DNA of 64,000 bases from Pseudomonas frederiksbergensis. Its GTDB lineage: Bacteria > Pseudomonadota > Gammaproteobacteria > Pseudomonadales > Pseudomonadaceae. Position numbers and translations under genes: made by a program. The stretch's first letter is position 1; each line of letters begins with the position of its first letter. The stretch is from the NCBI RefSeq assembly GCF_003732705.1, contig NZ_MOBR01000011.1, positions 23,337 through 87,336 of the forward strand, in the 5' to 3' direction. Shown here piece by piece: positions 54,474 to 63,949 of this stretch. The notes under the pieces were generated by a model that saw only the letters and a program-made list of their open reading frames with translations, made no database searches and had not been told where the DNA came from.

Positions 54474-55328
54474 ATGACTGCACAACTAATCGACGGCAAG
54501 TCAATCGCCGCCAGCCTGCGCCAGCAGATCGCCAAACGAGTTGCCGAGCGTCGCCAGCAAGGTCTGCGCACGCCCGGCCTCGCGGTGATCCTGGTCGGCA
54601 GCGATCCTGCCTCTCAGGTTTATGTCTCGCACAAGCGTAAAGACTGTGAAGAGGTCGGCTTCCTGTCGCAAGCCTACGACCTGCCTTCTGAAACCACTCA
54701 AGAAGCGCTGACCGATCTGATCGATAGCCTGAACGACAACCCGGCGATTGACGGCGTTCTGCTTCAGCTTCCTCTGCCGGCCCACCTGGACGCCTCCAAA
54801 TTGCTGGAGCGCATTCGTCCGGATAAAGATGTCGACGGTTTCCACCCTTATAACGTCGGTCGTCTGGCCCAACGCATTCCGCTGCTGCGCCCCTGCACCC
54901 CCAAAGGCATCATGACTCTGCTGGAAAGCACCGGGGCTGATCTTTACGGGATGGATGCGGTGATTGTCGGCGCCTCCAACATTGTTGGCCGCCCGATGGC
55001 GATGGAATTGCTGCTGGCCGGCTGCACAGTCACCGTCACCCACCGTTTCACCAAGGATCTGGCCGGCCACGTCGGCCGTGCCGATCTGGTGGTGGTGGCC
55101 GCCGGCAAGCCGGGCCTGGTCAAGGGTGAGTGGATCAAGGAAGGCGCGATCGTGATCGACGTCGGCATCAACCGCCAGGAAGACGGCAAACTGGTGGGTG
55201 ACGTGATCTACGAAACCGCCCTGCCCCGCGCCGGCTGGATCACTCCGGTTCCGGGTGGCGTCGGTCCGATGACCCGCGCGTGCTTGCTGGAAAACACGCT
55301 GTACGCAGCGGAAACCCTGCATAGCTGA
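54474..55328 (+). CDS. folD: Methylenetetrahydrofolate dehydrogenase/cyclohydrolase
   Basis: This 284-residue bifunctional enzyme interconverts 5,10-methylene-THF and 10-formyl-THF with NADP. The signatures are [15 protein letters not shown] with the catalytic Lys, [10 protein letters not shown], and the Rossmann segment [37 protein letters not shown] closes the fold. It is divergent from the tRNA operon and followed by a strong terminator. Confidence 0.97.
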   Translation: MTAQLIDGKSIAASLRQQIAKRVAERRQQGLRTPGLAVILVGSDPASQVYVSHKRKDCEEVGFLSQAYDLPSETTQEALTDLIDSLNDNPAIDGVLLQLPLPAHLDASKLLERIRPDKDVDGFHPYNVGRLAQRIPLLRPCTPKGIMTLLESTGADLYGMDAVIVGASNIVGRPMAMELLLAGCTVTVTHRFTKDLAGHVGRADLVVVAAGKPGLVKGEWIKEGAIVIDVGINRQEDGKLVGDVIYETALPRAGWITPVPGGVGPMTRACLLENTLYAAETLHS

Positions 55329-55352
55329 GTTCGCAGGCTTGCCGCATCAATG

Positions 55353-55380
55353 AGCCCCGCTATTTGCGGGGCTTTTTATT
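55353..55380 (+). terminator. folD terminator
   Basis: AGCCCCGC, loop TATTT, GCGGGGCT, then a T-rich tract (TTTTATTTTT). Confidence 0.93.
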
Positions 55381-55499
55381 TTTGGGCACTGGACAAACAA
55401 TTCACGGGTTTCAGAATAAAGAGACAGGCCAAGGGGAAAACGACCTACAGACCTCAGCAAGGACTAGCGGATATAAATGGCACTCGCCAGGAGCCGTCC

Positions 55500-56294
55500 A
55501 TGAAGCCAAAGAACTTACCTGAACTGCACACGAATGCTTTCGCAGGCAAACTGGCAGGCCTGCTTTACAGCCTCTGCAGTTACCTGCTGTTTCTGCTCAC
55601 CGCGCTTTACCTGATCGGTTTTCTCTCTGGTATCAGAGTGCCCAAAGACATTAATTCGGGAGTCGGCCTCAGTTGGCCACTGGCCGTCATCGTCGACACC
55701 TTGCTGATTACGCTGTTTGCCATCCAGCACAGCGGCATGGCACGACAGCCTTTCAAACGTTGGTGGATCACATTTATTCCAGCCCCCATCGAGCGCGCGA
55801 CCTATGTGTTGTCAACGTGTCTGGTGCTCATACTGATTTTCTGGCTGTGGCAACCCATGCCAACGTCCATCTGGAGCGTAACGTCCACAGGGGGCCACGG
55901 ATTGCTCATGGCTTTGTTCTGGCTGGGCTGCGGCGTAGTGGTGCTTTCCACATTCCTGATCAGTCATTTCGAATTGCTCGGCATCACCCAGGCACTCAGC
56001 GCCTGGCACTCTGCCAGGCCCGACAATCCCACGTTCAAAACCCCTTTACTCTATAAATTGGTCCGCCACCCTTTGTACCTGGGGTTTCTGATTGTGTTCT
56101 GGGCGACACCGGACATGACGGCCGGACATCTTTTGTTTGCGCTGCTCAATACGGTCTACATCCTGATCGGGGCTCATTTTGAAGAGAAAGACCTGGTGGA
56201 CTTGTTTGGCGAGCGATACCAACGCTATCAACAGAACGTCGCCATGCTTGTGCCCCTGACCAAACGTAAACCCGACCGCGAGCGCGGGGAATAA
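55500..56294 (+). CDS. MddA-like methanethiol S-methyltransferase (membrane)
   Basis: This 264-residue membrane protein has about six helices of the isoprenylcysteine methyltransferase/NnrU superfamily. The motifs IQHSGMARQPFKRWW, LLSTFLISHF, LYKLVRHPLYLGFLIVFWATPDMT and HFEEKDLVDLFGERYQRY match MddA enzymes as I recall them. These methylate methanethiol to dimethyl sulfide with S-adenosylmethionine. AGGAG lies six bases before ATG 55500. It stands alone between folD and pbpG. No methionine gamma-lyase lies nearby; other methyl acceptors cannot be excluded. Confidence 0.8.
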   Translation: MKPKNLPELHTNAFAGKLAGLLYSLCSYLLFLLTALYLIGFLSGIRVPKDINSGVGLSWPLAVIVDTLLITLFAIQHSGMARQPFKRWWITFIPAPIERATYVLSTCLVLILIFWLWQPMPTSIWSVTSTGGHGLLMALFWLGCGVVVLSTFLISHFELLGITQALSAWHSARPDNPTFKTPLLYKLVRHPLYLGFLIVFWATPDMTAGHLLFALLNTVYILIGAHFEEKDLVDLFGERYQRYQQNVAMLVPLTKRKPDRERGE

Positions 56295-56452
56295 AAGCGA
56301 GTGAATCCGGCGTAAAAACATTAAATTTTCTTCATATAAAGCGCTCGTCATACGGGCGCCTAGCGCTTTCGTAGCTCATACTCCTAGAATGCGTCGTTTT
56401 TAAGAAACAGCCCGTAACAAAACGGCATATCCACCCTTATGAGTTCGCCCGC

Positions 56453-57391
56453 GTGAAAATCCGTCTTTCCATCCTGAGTCTATTTTTTGCATTTACAGGG
56501 ACTGTTATCACGCCAATGACCCATGCTGCGGAAACCACCGCGGCACCGCGAGACGCGTCACAACTGAAGATCGCTTCAGGCAGCGCTTTGCTGATGGATT
56601 TGCAGACCAACAAAGTCATTTATGCCAACAACCCGGACGTGGTCGTGCCCATCGCATCGGTCAGCAAACTGATGACCGGCCTGGTGGTGGTTGAAGCGCG
56701 CCAGAACATGGATGAATACATCAACGTCGACATCAGCCACACGCCGGAAATGAAAGGTGTGTTCTCCCGGGTCAAGCTCAATAGCGAACTGCCGCGCAAG
56801 AAAATGCTGCTGATCGCGCTGATGTCCTCGGAAAACCGCGCCGCTGCGACCCTCGCCCACCACTACCCGGGCGGCTACGTCGCATTCATTGCGGCGATGA
56901 ACGCCAAGGCCAAGGCGCTGGGCATGAGCAACACCCACTTCGTCGAACCGACCGGGCTTTCCCCGCGCAACGTCTCGACGGCTCGCGACCTGAGCAAACT
57001 GCTGATCGCCGCGCACAAGTACCCGCTGTTGACTGAGCTGACCACCACTAAGGAAACCACCGTGGCGTTCCGTAAACCCAACTACACCTTGGGTTTCCAC
57101 AACACCGATCATTTGGTGAACAAGGCCAATTGGGATATCAAAATCACCAAGACCGGATTCACTAACGAAGCCGGCCACTGCCTGGTGCTGGTCACCAGCA
57201 TGGGCAATCGCCCGGTGGCACTGGTGATTCTCGATGCATTCGGCAAGTACACGCACTTTGCCGATGCCACCCGGATTCGCAGCTGGGTCGAAACCGGCAG
57301 GAGCACTAACGCGCCGTCGGTTGCCTTGCAGTACAAAGCCGCGAAGAACCTGAAGCAACGTCAAAGCGGCGTGGTTGAAGCCTCGAAATAG
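56453..57391 (+). CDS. pbpG: D-alanyl-D-alanine endopeptidase (PBP7)
   Basis: This 312-residue low-molecular-mass penicillin-binding protein has a signal peptide (cleavage near THA-AE, residues 25-26). The catalytic motifs are SVSK (Ser69-Lys72), SEN (126-128) and KTG (233-235). It cuts cross-links between peptidoglycan stems in the periplasm. The start is GTG at 56453. The gene is followed by a clear terminator. Confidence 0.95.
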   Translation: MKIRLSILSLFFAFTGTVITPMTHAAETTAAPRDASQLKIASGSALLMDLQTNKVIYANNPDVVVPIASVSKLMTGLVVVEARQNMDEYINVDISHTPEMKGVFSRVKLNSELPRKKMLLIALMSSENRAAATLAHHYPGGYVAFIAAMNAKAKALGMSNTHFVEPTGLSPRNVSTARDLSKLLIAAHKYPLLTELTTTKETTVAFRKPNYTLGFHNTDHLVNKANWDIKITKTGFTNEAGHCLVLVTSMGNRPVALVILDAFGKYTHFADATRIRSWVETGRSTNAPSVALQYKAAKNLKQRQSGVVEASK

Positions 57392-57410
57392 GCAGCAATC
57401 GCACATAAAA

Positions 57411-57435
57411 AGCCCCGATCAGTCGGGGCTTTTTT
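57411..57435. terminator. pbpG terminator (possibly bidirectional)
   Basis: AGCCCCGA, loop TCAG, TCGGGGCT, then TTTTTT on the plus strand. An A run on the other side also gives Ts for the convergent minus-strand small gene. Confidence 0.93.
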
Positions 57436-57451
57436 ATCGTATCCCAGTGAG

Positions 57452-57667
57452 TTAATCGTTGGGCAACGGCATCTGGTCGTCATCGGGGATGCCGTCCCCG
57501 GCACTCGGGTCTTTCCAGCCGTGGGGATGCTCCGTCGGCACCACCATTGGACGCGCCAGTGGATCGCGTAGCGGGCTGTCCGGATCCAGCACTGGATCGA
57601 CGTCGTCTTCGGGAGTGGTTGGCACGCTGTCTGGACGTTTATCGTTAAAACTCGAATCGGTAGACAT
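57452..57667 (-). CDS. Small disordered Asp/Pro-rich protein (hypothetical)
   Basis: 71 residues, beginning MSTDSSFNDKRPDSVPTTPE, with many Asp and Pro and no hydrophobic core. It is probably intrinsically disordered and cytoplasmic. GAGG precedes ATG 57667. It follows another small Asp/Pro-rich gene by 18 bp, so the two are co-transcribed. I do not recognise its function. Confidence 0.7.
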   Translation of the reverse strand: MSTDSSFNDKRPDSVPTTPEDDVDPVLDPDSPLRDPLARPMVVPTEHPHGWKDPSAGDGIPDDDQMPLPND

Positions 57668-57685
57668 AAGCCACCTCATTGCGCA

Positions 57686-57892
57686 TCAGGGTTTGAGATC
57701 AGCAAGCGGGTCGTAAGGCTTCGCAGGTTTCTTGTCGTCGTCACCCGGCTTTACATCCCTGGGCGCCTTGGCAGGTCCTATGGGATCGACTTGAGGGTCG
57801 GCGAGATCCGGCGAATCGGGATCGAAACCCAGGTCATGGCCAGACGAATGCTCGGACGAGTGCGGGCCGCTTGGGGTAGAGAAATTTTCCAT
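57686..57892 (-). CDS. Small disordered Asp/Pro-rich protein (hypothetical)
   Basis: 68 residues, beginning MENFSTPSGPHSSEHSSGHD, rich in Asp, Pro and Lys and probably disordered. A strong AGGAGG lies seven bases before the ATG. With the 71-residue downstream gene it forms a two-gene unit of similar composition (shared DPDSP and KP/DP elements), perhaps from a duplication. The function is unknown. Confidence 0.72.
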   Translation of the reverse strand: MENFSTPSGPHSSEHSSGHDLGFDPDSPDLADPQVDPIGPAKAPRDVKPGDDDKKPAKPYDPLADLKP

Positions 57893-57985
57893 GGGACGCC
57901 TCCTTGAATCTGGCCCGGAAAGATCCGGGCCTTATTCATAAGAGGCCAAGCGCACGCGACGGTGCCCTGCAGATGACGAACGGAG

Positions 57986-58660
57986 CTACTGAGCCTTCAA
58001 CGCCTTGGTCGCTTGCGCTGCCGCCTGCTCCTGACCGGCCTGACCCAGATCGCTCGCCGCTTTGAGCCAGCGCTGCTCATCGACCTTGGCCGGAATCTGG
58101 TTCGGCTTCTGGATCAATACGGCCCAGCCGCCGGCGTCTTTGAAGGAGGACTCAAACGAACTGAAGCTCTTCAGCAACCGCCGGTCCATCCCGGAACGCA
58201 ACAGCACTGTCTGCTTCTGGCGGTTGTACCCCGCGAGGATGGCGTAGCGCGGCTCGGCCCAGAACGCCGAGCCCTCGGTGAAGCGCACCATCACCGGATA
58301 ACCGGCCGCCACTTGGGTCAACAACGCCGGCAGATTGTTGTCGAGCGGGTACACCACCATGCCGTACTCGCGAGCCAGGTTCTGCATGTTTTGCTGCAAC
58401 TGCGCCTCGGCGCCCGGCAAATGCAGGGGTTTTTCCAGCAGTCCCGGGGTAATCACCACGCCCTGTTGAGACAGCATGCTGGCCAACACCTGAGGCCCAC
58501 TTTGATTGGCCTGGCCGCGGTAGAACGTACCGCTGAGCTCAACACGTTCCGGCAGGCGCTTGACCTCCGGCGCCACAGTACCGGCGCACCCCACCAGCGC
58601 GGCAACACAGCCAGTCACTAACACTGCACCTCGAATTCGAGAAAATACCCGCACCATCAT
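57986..58660 (-). CDS. C39-peptidase-like lipoprotein without catalytic Cys/His
   Basis: This 224-residue lipoprotein (lipobox LVGC, Cys25) has a peptidase-C39-like papain fold. Where active relatives read Q..CGP, this one reads NQSGPQ with Ser54 (codon AGT, one base from TGT). The expected catalytic His before Y-x-V-x-x-G-Y reads PRYAILAGY with Arg138. It is therefore probably a binding or scaffold protein at the outer membrane. The start at 58660 (or 58657) is chosen by signal-peptide length; an in-frame start at 58804 would precede the signal by 48 residues. Confidence 0.75.
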   Translation of the reverse strand: MMVRVFSRIRGAVLVTGCVAALVGCAGTVAPEVKRLPERVELSGTFYRGQANQSGPQVLASMLSQQGVVITPGLLEKPLHLPGAEAQLQQNMQNLAREYGMVVYPLDNNLPALLTQVAAGYPVMVRFTEGSAFWAEPRYAILAGYNRQKQTVLLRSGMDRRLLKSFSSFESSFKDAGGWAVLIQKPNQIPAKVDEQRWLKAASDLGQAGQEQAAAQATKALKAQ

Positions 58661-58881
58661 CGCTCTCTTGTTCAGACGCCAGGCAATCGTGCCCCCGGCT
58701 TGGCCACTGATCATAGGATGCCGCGCGACAGCGGTATAGCCTAAACCGGCAGTTGTTTGCATTCGATAGAGCGAACGGGTTGGTGACAGGCTACCTTTGG
58801 TCAATAGCCTGAAACACAGCAGCGACTAGACTGTCATTTGCAGAGAGCGTGTGCCCGATGCAGGGCAAAGAGGAGGCGCCG

Positions 58882-59055
58882 ATGAGCCTGACAATGACAA
58901 TCGTAATGCTGATTTCCGGCTGGCTGGCCGTGGCCGCCGCCATGTTATGGGGCGTCCTGCGTATCACTCGCCGGCACCATCACCCGCCCGTGCAATCGGT
59001 GACCGCAGCCAAAGCCGATCAACCGGTGGCCCGCCCCGCCGCCGCCGCCCACTGA
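58882..59055 (+). CDS. Small single-span membrane protein
   Basis: 57 residues with one membrane helix (about 3-25, LTMTIVMLISGWLAVAAAMLW), then a short cytoplasmic Arg/His/Pro/Ala-rich tail. GAGGAGG lies five to six bases before ATG 58882. It is divergent from the C39-like lipoprotein gene and ends at a bidirectional terminator. The function is unknown. Confidence 0.72.
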   Translation: MSLTMTIVMLISGWLAVAAAMLWGVLRITRRHHHPPVQSVTAAKADQPVARPAAAAH

Positions 59056-59080
59056 CCGACATTTTTTATCCGGCCAGACA

Positions 59081-59122
59081 AAAACGGCCGCCTGGACTCT
59101 TTCGAGTGCAGGCGGCCGTTTT
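59081..59122. terminator. Bidirectional terminator
   Basis: AAAACGGCCGCCTG and CAGGCGGCCGTTTT form a perfect 14-bp stem whose A and T ends serve both strands. It lies between the small membrane protein and the convergent TerC gene. Confidence 0.95.
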
Positions 59123-59135
59123 GTTTCAGCGCCGG

Positions 59136-59885
59136 TCAGGCTTCAGCAGCGATGCGCTTCTGCTTGGCCCGCCGGGACATCATGTTCAACCCTTCGATCG
59201 TTGCCGAGAACGCCATGGCCGCATAGACGTAGCCTTTCGGCACGTGGGCGCCGAAGCCTTCGGCGATCAGCGTCATGCCGATCATGATCAGGAAGCCCAG
59301 GGCCAGCATCACCACAGTCGGGTTGTCGTTGATGAACTTGGCCAGCGGGTCAGCGGCCAGCAACATCACCAGTACCGACACCACCACCGCGATGATCATG
59401 ATCGGCAAATGCTCGGTCATGCCGACAGCGGTGATGATGCTGTCAATGGAGAACACCATGTCGAGCATCAGGATCTGACCAATTGCAGCGGCAAAGCCCA
59501 GGGTGACGCCTGAAGTCGCCGACTTAGGATCTTGCGGCGCCGGGTCCATGCTGTGATGGATTTCGGTGGTCGCCTTCCACAACAGGAACAGGCCACCGGC
59601 GATCAGGATCATGTCCTTCCAGGAGAACGTCTGGCCGAGGATATCGATCACCGGCTCGGTCAACTGGACGATGAAGGCGATGGTGCTCAACAGCGCCAGG
59701 CGCAGGATCAACGCCATGCCGATACCGATGCGGCGCGCTTTCTGCCGATGCTGTTCCGGCAGTTTATTGGTCAGGATCGAGATGAAGATCAGGTTATCGA
59801 TGCCGAGCACGATTTCCATGACGATCAACGTGGCCAGGGCGACCCAGGCAGTGGGGCTGGCGGCTAGTTCTACAAGGTATTCCAT
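59136..59885 (-). CDS. TerC-family integral membrane protein
   Basis: This 249-residue membrane protein has about seven helices and the family motifs [16 protein letters not shown] and [18 protein letters not shown]. TerC relatives are linked to tellurite resistance and to metal (for example Mn2+) export during membrane protein metalation. It starts 29 bp after the small lipoprotein gene in an operon-like order. Confidence 0.9.
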   Translation of the reverse strand: MEYLVELAASPTAWVALATLIVMEIVLGIDNLIFISILTNKLPEQHRQKARRIGIGMALILRLALLSTIAFIVQLTEPVIDILGQTFSWKDMILIAGGLFLLWKATTEIHHSMDPAPQDPKSATSGVTLGFAAAIGQILMLDMVFSIDSIITAVGMTEHLPIMIIAVVVSVLVMLLAADPLAKFINDNPTVVMLALGFLIMIGMTLIAEGFGAHVPKGYVYAAMAFSATIEGLNMMSRRAKQKRIAAEA

Positions 59886-59914
59886 GGGTCAGTCCTGACT
59901 CGCTGTAAGACGGT

Positions 59915-60157
59915 TTAGATTTCCTGGGACGAAGATTCGGTTTTCTCTTTATCTTCGGCCGGTTGTTCTTTCTTGCTGATCAGACCACCGGTGGCATCGC
60001 TGAGCGCCTGTTCGGCGGCCTTATGGGTGTCGTCGATGGCCTGTTTGGCGGTTTCGGTGGCCTTACCCATCAGTTGCTGGGCGCTCTTTTCGGCCTGGTC
60101 GCAACCGGCCAATACCAGTAAAGACGTGATCAACAGCGCCGTGGCAGTAAGTTTCAT
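59915..60157 (-). CDS. Small lipoprotein
   Basis: 80 residues with lipobox LVLAGC (Cys19) and a helical, Ala/Lys/Glu/Gln-rich mature part (SAQQLMGKATETAKQAIDDTHKAAEQAL) resembling short coiled-coil lipoproteins. AGGAAAGC precedes the ATG. It lies upstream of the TerC gene on the same strand and divergent from nhaR. Its role is unknown. Confidence 0.78.
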   Translation of the reverse strand: MKLTATALLITSLLVLAGCDQAEKSAQQLMGKATETAKQAIDDTHKAAEQALSDATGGLISKKEQPAEDKEKTESSSQEI

Positions 60158-60327
60158 GGGGCTTTCCTCGATAGAACGGACAGGTGCGAAAAGGCACCCC
60201 GTCGATAGCGAGGCATTCTATGGAGACAAACACTTCAGTAAAATTCGTATTTTTAGCGGTTATACTTCGGCCATTACGAATCCAGGCCAACAGGCCTCGA
60301 TGTGATCGCGAACAGGGGTTCACCCAA

Positions 60328-61227
60328 ATGCTCAACTATCGACAACTGCATTACTTCTGGGTGGTGGCCAAAACCGGCAGCATCGTGCGCGCCTGCGAGC
60401 AACTGAACCTGACGCCGCAGACCATCAGCGGGCAGATTTCCCTGCTGGAACAAACCTACGGCATCGAGCTGTTTCGCCGGGTCGGGCGCAATCTGGAACT
60501 CACCGAGGCCGGGCGCCAGACGCTACCCTACGCCGAGCAAATGTTTCAGCTCGGTGGCGAACTGGAGCTGATGCTCCGCGCGCAGCCCAATGAGCAGCAG
60601 ATTCTGTTTCGGGTCGGTGTGGCGGACGTGGTACCCAAATCCATCGTCTATCGACTGATCGCGCCGACCATGGAATTGAGCGAGCCGCTGCGCATCACCT
60701 GTCGCGAGGACAAACTGGACCGTTTGCTCGCGGACCTGGCGATCCAGCGCCTGGACCTGGTGATCTCCGACAGCCCGATGCCATCGCACCTGGACATCAA
60801 GGGCTACAGCCAGAAGCTCGGTGAATGCGGGATCAGTTTTTTTGCGACAAACGCATTGGCGGAGCAATACGGTCAGGATTTCCCGCGCAGCCTGCACGGC
60901 GCACCTTTGTTGATTCCCGGGCCGGAAACCGTGGTACGCAGTCGTTTGCAACGCTGGTTTGCCGAGCAGCAAATTCAGCCGCGCATCGTCGGTGAATTCG
61001 ACGACAGCGCACTGATGCAGGCTTTCGGTCAATCCGGCAGCGGGATTTTCATCGGCCCGAGCGTGATTGCCGATGAAGTGAAACGCCAATACGGCGTGGA
61101 GTTGATCGGCCAGACCGACGCGGTGACCGAGTCGTTCTATGCCATTTCAGTGGAACGCAAGGTCAAGCACCCCGGCATCGTTGCGATTACCGAAGGTGCC
61201 CGACGCGAGTTGTTTACTGAACTGTGA
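60328..61227 (+). CDS. nhaR: LysR-family activator NhaR
   Basis: This 299-residue protein has an N-terminal HTH of the NhaR subgroup (LNYRQLHYFWVVAKTGSIVRACEQLNLTPQTISGQISLLEQ) and a LysR effector domain. In E. coli NhaR activates nhaA and stress genes in response to Na+. No nhaA is adjacent, so targets lie elsewhere. ATG 60328 is the family start. The 3' end overlaps the convergent MFS gene by 14 bp. Confidence 0.9.
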   Translation: MLNYRQLHYFWVVAKTGSIVRACEQLNLTPQTISGQISLLEQTYGIELFRRVGRNLELTEAGRQTLPYAEQMFQLGGELELMLRAQPNEQQILFRVGVADVVPKSIVYRLIAPTMELSEPLRITCREDKLDRLLADLAIQRLDLVISDSPMPSHLDIKGYSQKLGECGISFFATNALAEQYGQDFPRSLHGAPLLIPGPETVVRSRLQRWFAEQQIQPRIVGEFDDSALMQAFGQSGSGIFIGPSVIADEVKRQYGVELIGQTDAVTESFYAISVERKVKHPGIVAITEGARRELFTEL

Positions 61228-62374
61228 GCGGCTCACGGGGGGCCATGGTCATCAGCGCCATGGCCAGCAGGATCGAAGCCAGGATGAACGCCGCCGCCGC
61301 GAAACCCAGGCCACCCAGGCCAAAGGCATTGATCACCCGACCGCCAACCATCGCGCCCAGGCCGATCCCGAGGTTGGCCCCGGCGATGTTCAGCGAGGCG
61401 GCAAAGGCCGGCGCCTCAGGCGCAGCCTTCATCAAACGCACATGGCTGACCAAAAACAAGGCAGCCTGGGTGATCCCCCAAATGCCCATTGCCGCCGCCA
61501 GCCCCATCGGCGACTGAATGTTCGGCACCAGCGCAATCAGGCCGGCAATCAGGAACGCGCAGAACATCATCGACGCGATCAGCGGATGACGATCCACCGC
61601 GCGGCCGCCCCACCAGTTACCGATCAGCCCCACCGCACCGAAGCCCATCAGGCACCAACCCACCACCGTGCCATTGAAACCAGCGAGGCGCTCAAGGATG
61701 TCCGCCAGGTAGGTATAAGCGGTGAACATGCCGGTAAACACCAGGATCGACAGCAGCACATGCCCGATCATCAACGGGCTGCGCAGGATTTTGAACTGTG
61801 AACGAAAGCTCGCCTGCTGCTGATGCAGAATGGTTTTCGGCAAGTAGATAAACAACAGCAACGCCTTGGCAAAGGCGATCACCGCCAGGATGCCGAAGGC
61901 GCTGCGCCAGCCGAACGCATCGGAAATCAGCGTGCCGACCGGAATGCCAAACACCATCGCACACACAATCCCGAACCCGATCTTGGAAATCGCGCGACCG
62001 GCGTGGTCCGGCCCGACGATGTCCACTGCCGTTTCGCTGGCCAGGGCCCAGAACACCGGCAGCCCTAACGCCGGGATCAACCGGGCGGCGGCCATGACCC
62101 AGATGTTCGGCGCCAACGCTGCGACGGTGTTGGCCACGCCGAACATGATCAGCACCGAGATGAACAGCTTGCGCCGCTCGAAGCGGGCGAAATACGCGGT
62201 GAGGAACGGACCGAACGCAGCCACGGTAAACGCGAACAGCGTCACCAGCAGTCCGGCCTGGGGAATCGTGACCTCAAGGTCCCGGGCAATCGCCGGCAAC
62301 AGGCCGACGATGATGAACTCCGTGGTCAGCACCGTAAAACCGGCGGCAGACAACAGAAGGATGGGCAGCAGCAT
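61214..62374 (-). CDS. MFS transporter (DHA1, AraJ/YdhP-like)
   Basis: This 386-residue protein has 12 helices. The opening LLSAAGFTVLTTEFIIVGLLP is typical of DHA1 sugar-efflux/arabinose-exporter-like carriers. The middle loop is short and charged (PKTILHQQQASFRSQFK). It is probably an H+-coupled exporter of an unknown small molecule. It converges on and overlaps nhaR by 14 bp. Confidence 0.88.
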   Translation of the reverse strand: MLLPILLLSAAGFTVLTTEFIIVGLLPAIARDLEVTIPQAGLLVTLFAFTVAAFGPFLTAYFARFERRKLFISVLIMFGVANTVAALAPNIWVMAAARLIPALGLPVFWALASETAVDIVGPDHAGRAISKIGFGIVCAMVFGIPVGTLISDAFGWRSAFGILAVIAFAKALLLFIYLPKTILHQQQASFRSQFKILRSPLMIGHVLLSILVFTGMFTAYTYLADILERLAGFNGTVVGWCLMGFGAVGLIGNWWGGRAVDRHPLIASMMFCAFLIAGLIALVPNIQSPMGLAAAMGIWGITQAALFLVSHVRLMKAAPEAPAFAASLNIAGANLGIGLGAMVGGRVINAFGLGGLGFAAAAFILASILLAMALMTMAPREPLTVQ

Positions 62375-62707
62375 GCAGAACTCCAGAAAACGCCGACAGC
62401 AGCGATAGCCCGGAGGCCCGCTGGCAGAACTTGAAAATGAAGGTGGCGAAGCTTACCAGAGTGTCTCCATACCGGGTTGCACGAACCTGCATATCGCGTG
62501 GAACAGCCCGGTGGCAGATCGTCACAGGTCTGAAGGATCGAGACGACCCTGTGATAAAGTCCGCGCCCTGCGATTCGTACACCCTATTCATCGGCCAGTT
62601 GTTGGCATTGATGTCGCGACACCCCCTCGGTTCCTCCATGTGGCCTGCCCTGCTTATTGCTGCGTGATCCGCGGAACCCTGCACCTAAAAAAATCAGAGA
62701 TACCGTT
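62375..62707. other. 333-bp gap upstream of sstT
   Basis: No gene is supported. A plus-strand frame at 62431-62667 lacks a Shine-Dalgarno and any recognisable domain. TGTGATAAAGT (62549-62559) is a possible extended -10 for sstT, which would leave a leader of about 140 nt. I recognise no riboswitch in it. Confidence 0.4.
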
Positions 62708-63940
62708 ATGAGCGCTGCATCCCCGACCCTGTTACACCGTTTGAAACGCACCAGCCTGGTCACGCAAATCATCATCGGCCTGATCGCCGGCATTGCCCTG
62801 GCCTTGTTCGCGCCCGACGTGGCGAAGTCCACCGCGTTCATCGGCAAAGTCTTTGTTGCAGCCCTTAAAGCCGTCGCGCCGATCCTGGTGTTCGTGCTGG
62901 TGATGGCCTCGATCGCCAACCATAAACACGGTCAGGAAACCCATATCCGGCCGATCCTGTTTCTTTACTTGCTGGGGACCTTTGCCGCAGCCGTGGTCGC
63001 GGTGGTGGCCAGTACGTTGTTCCCGTCGCACCTGGTTCTATCGACGCAGGATGTCGCGATAACGGCGCCGGGCGGTATCGGTGAAGTGCTGCAAAGTCTG
63101 CTGCTGAGCGTGGTCGACAACCCGGTCAGCGCGCTGATGAACGCCAACTTCATCGGCATTCTGGCGTGGGCGATCGGCATGGGTGTCGCGATTCGCCATG
63201 CCGGCGATACCACCCGCGAAGTGCTGGGTGACCTGTCCAATGGCGTGACCCTGATCGTGCGCCTGGTGATCCGCTTTGCGCCGCTGGGAATCTTCGGGCT
63301 GGTGGCTTCGACCCTGGCCACCTCGGGGTTCGGGGCGTTGATCGGCTATGCGCATCTGCTGGCGGTGTTGCTGGGCTGCATGCTGTTTGTGGCGCTGGTG
63401 ATGAACCCGGTCATCGTGTTCTGGAAACTGCGCCGCAATCCGTATCCGCTGGTGCTGATGTGCCTGCGAGAAAGCGGCATTACCGCATTCTTCACCCGTA
63501 GTTCGGCGGCGAACATTCCGGTCAACCTGGAACTGAGCAAGCGCCTGGGCCTGCATGAAGACACGTATTCGGTGTCGATCCCGCTCGGTGCGACCATCAA
63601 CATGGCCGGCGCGGCGATCACCATTACCGTGTTGACCCTGGCCGCCGTGCATACACTGGGGATTGCCGTGGATATTCCGACGGCGATTTTGCTCAGCGTC
63701 GTGGCGGCGATTTGCGCGTGTGGCGCTTCGGGCGTGGCCGGTGGTTCGTTGTTGCTGATTCCATTGGCGTGCAGCCTGTTTGGCATTCCGAGTGAGATTG
63801 CGATGCAGGTGGTGGCGGTGGGTTTCATTATTGGCGTGTTGCAGGATTCAGCGGAGACGGCGTTGAATTCGTCCACCGATGTGTTGTTCACAGCGGCGGC
63901 TTGCCTGGGTGAAGACGAAAAAGCCCAGCGTCTGGCGTAA
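62708..63940 (+). CDS. sstT: Sodium:serine/threonine symporter
   Basis: This 410-residue DAACS-family transporter has the helical-hairpin motifs [17 protein letters not shown] and [23 protein letters not shown], and [13 protein letters not shown] near the C-terminus. It imports serine and threonine with Na+. ATG 62708 ([21 protein letters not shown]) is the family start; an in-frame start at 62657 is upstream. Confidence 0.93.
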   Translation: MSAASPTLLHRLKRTSLVTQIIIGLIAGIALALFAPDVAKSTAFIGKVFVAALKAVAPILVFVLVMASIANHKHGQETHIRPILFLYLLGTFAAAVVAVVASTLFPSHLVLSTQDVAITAPGGIGEVLQSLLLSVVDNPVSALMNANFIGILAWAIGMGVAIRHAGDTTREVLGDLSNGVTLIVRLVIRFAPLGIFGLVASTLATSGFGALIGYAHLLAVLLGCMLFVALVMNPVIVFWKLRRNPYPLVLMCLRESGITAFFTRSSAANIPVNLELSKRLGLHEDTYSVSIPLGATINMAGAAITITVLTLAAVHTLGIAVDIPTAILLSVVAAICACGASGVAGGSLLLIPLACSLFGIPSEIAMQVVAVGFIIGVLQDSAETALNSSTDVLFTAAACLGEDEKAQRLA

Positions 63941-63949
63941 CGCCCCGCC

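Noticed and set aside
62431..62667. Plus-strand frame upstream of sstT
   Set aside because: No ribosome-binding site or known domain; it overlaps the likely sstT promoter and leader.
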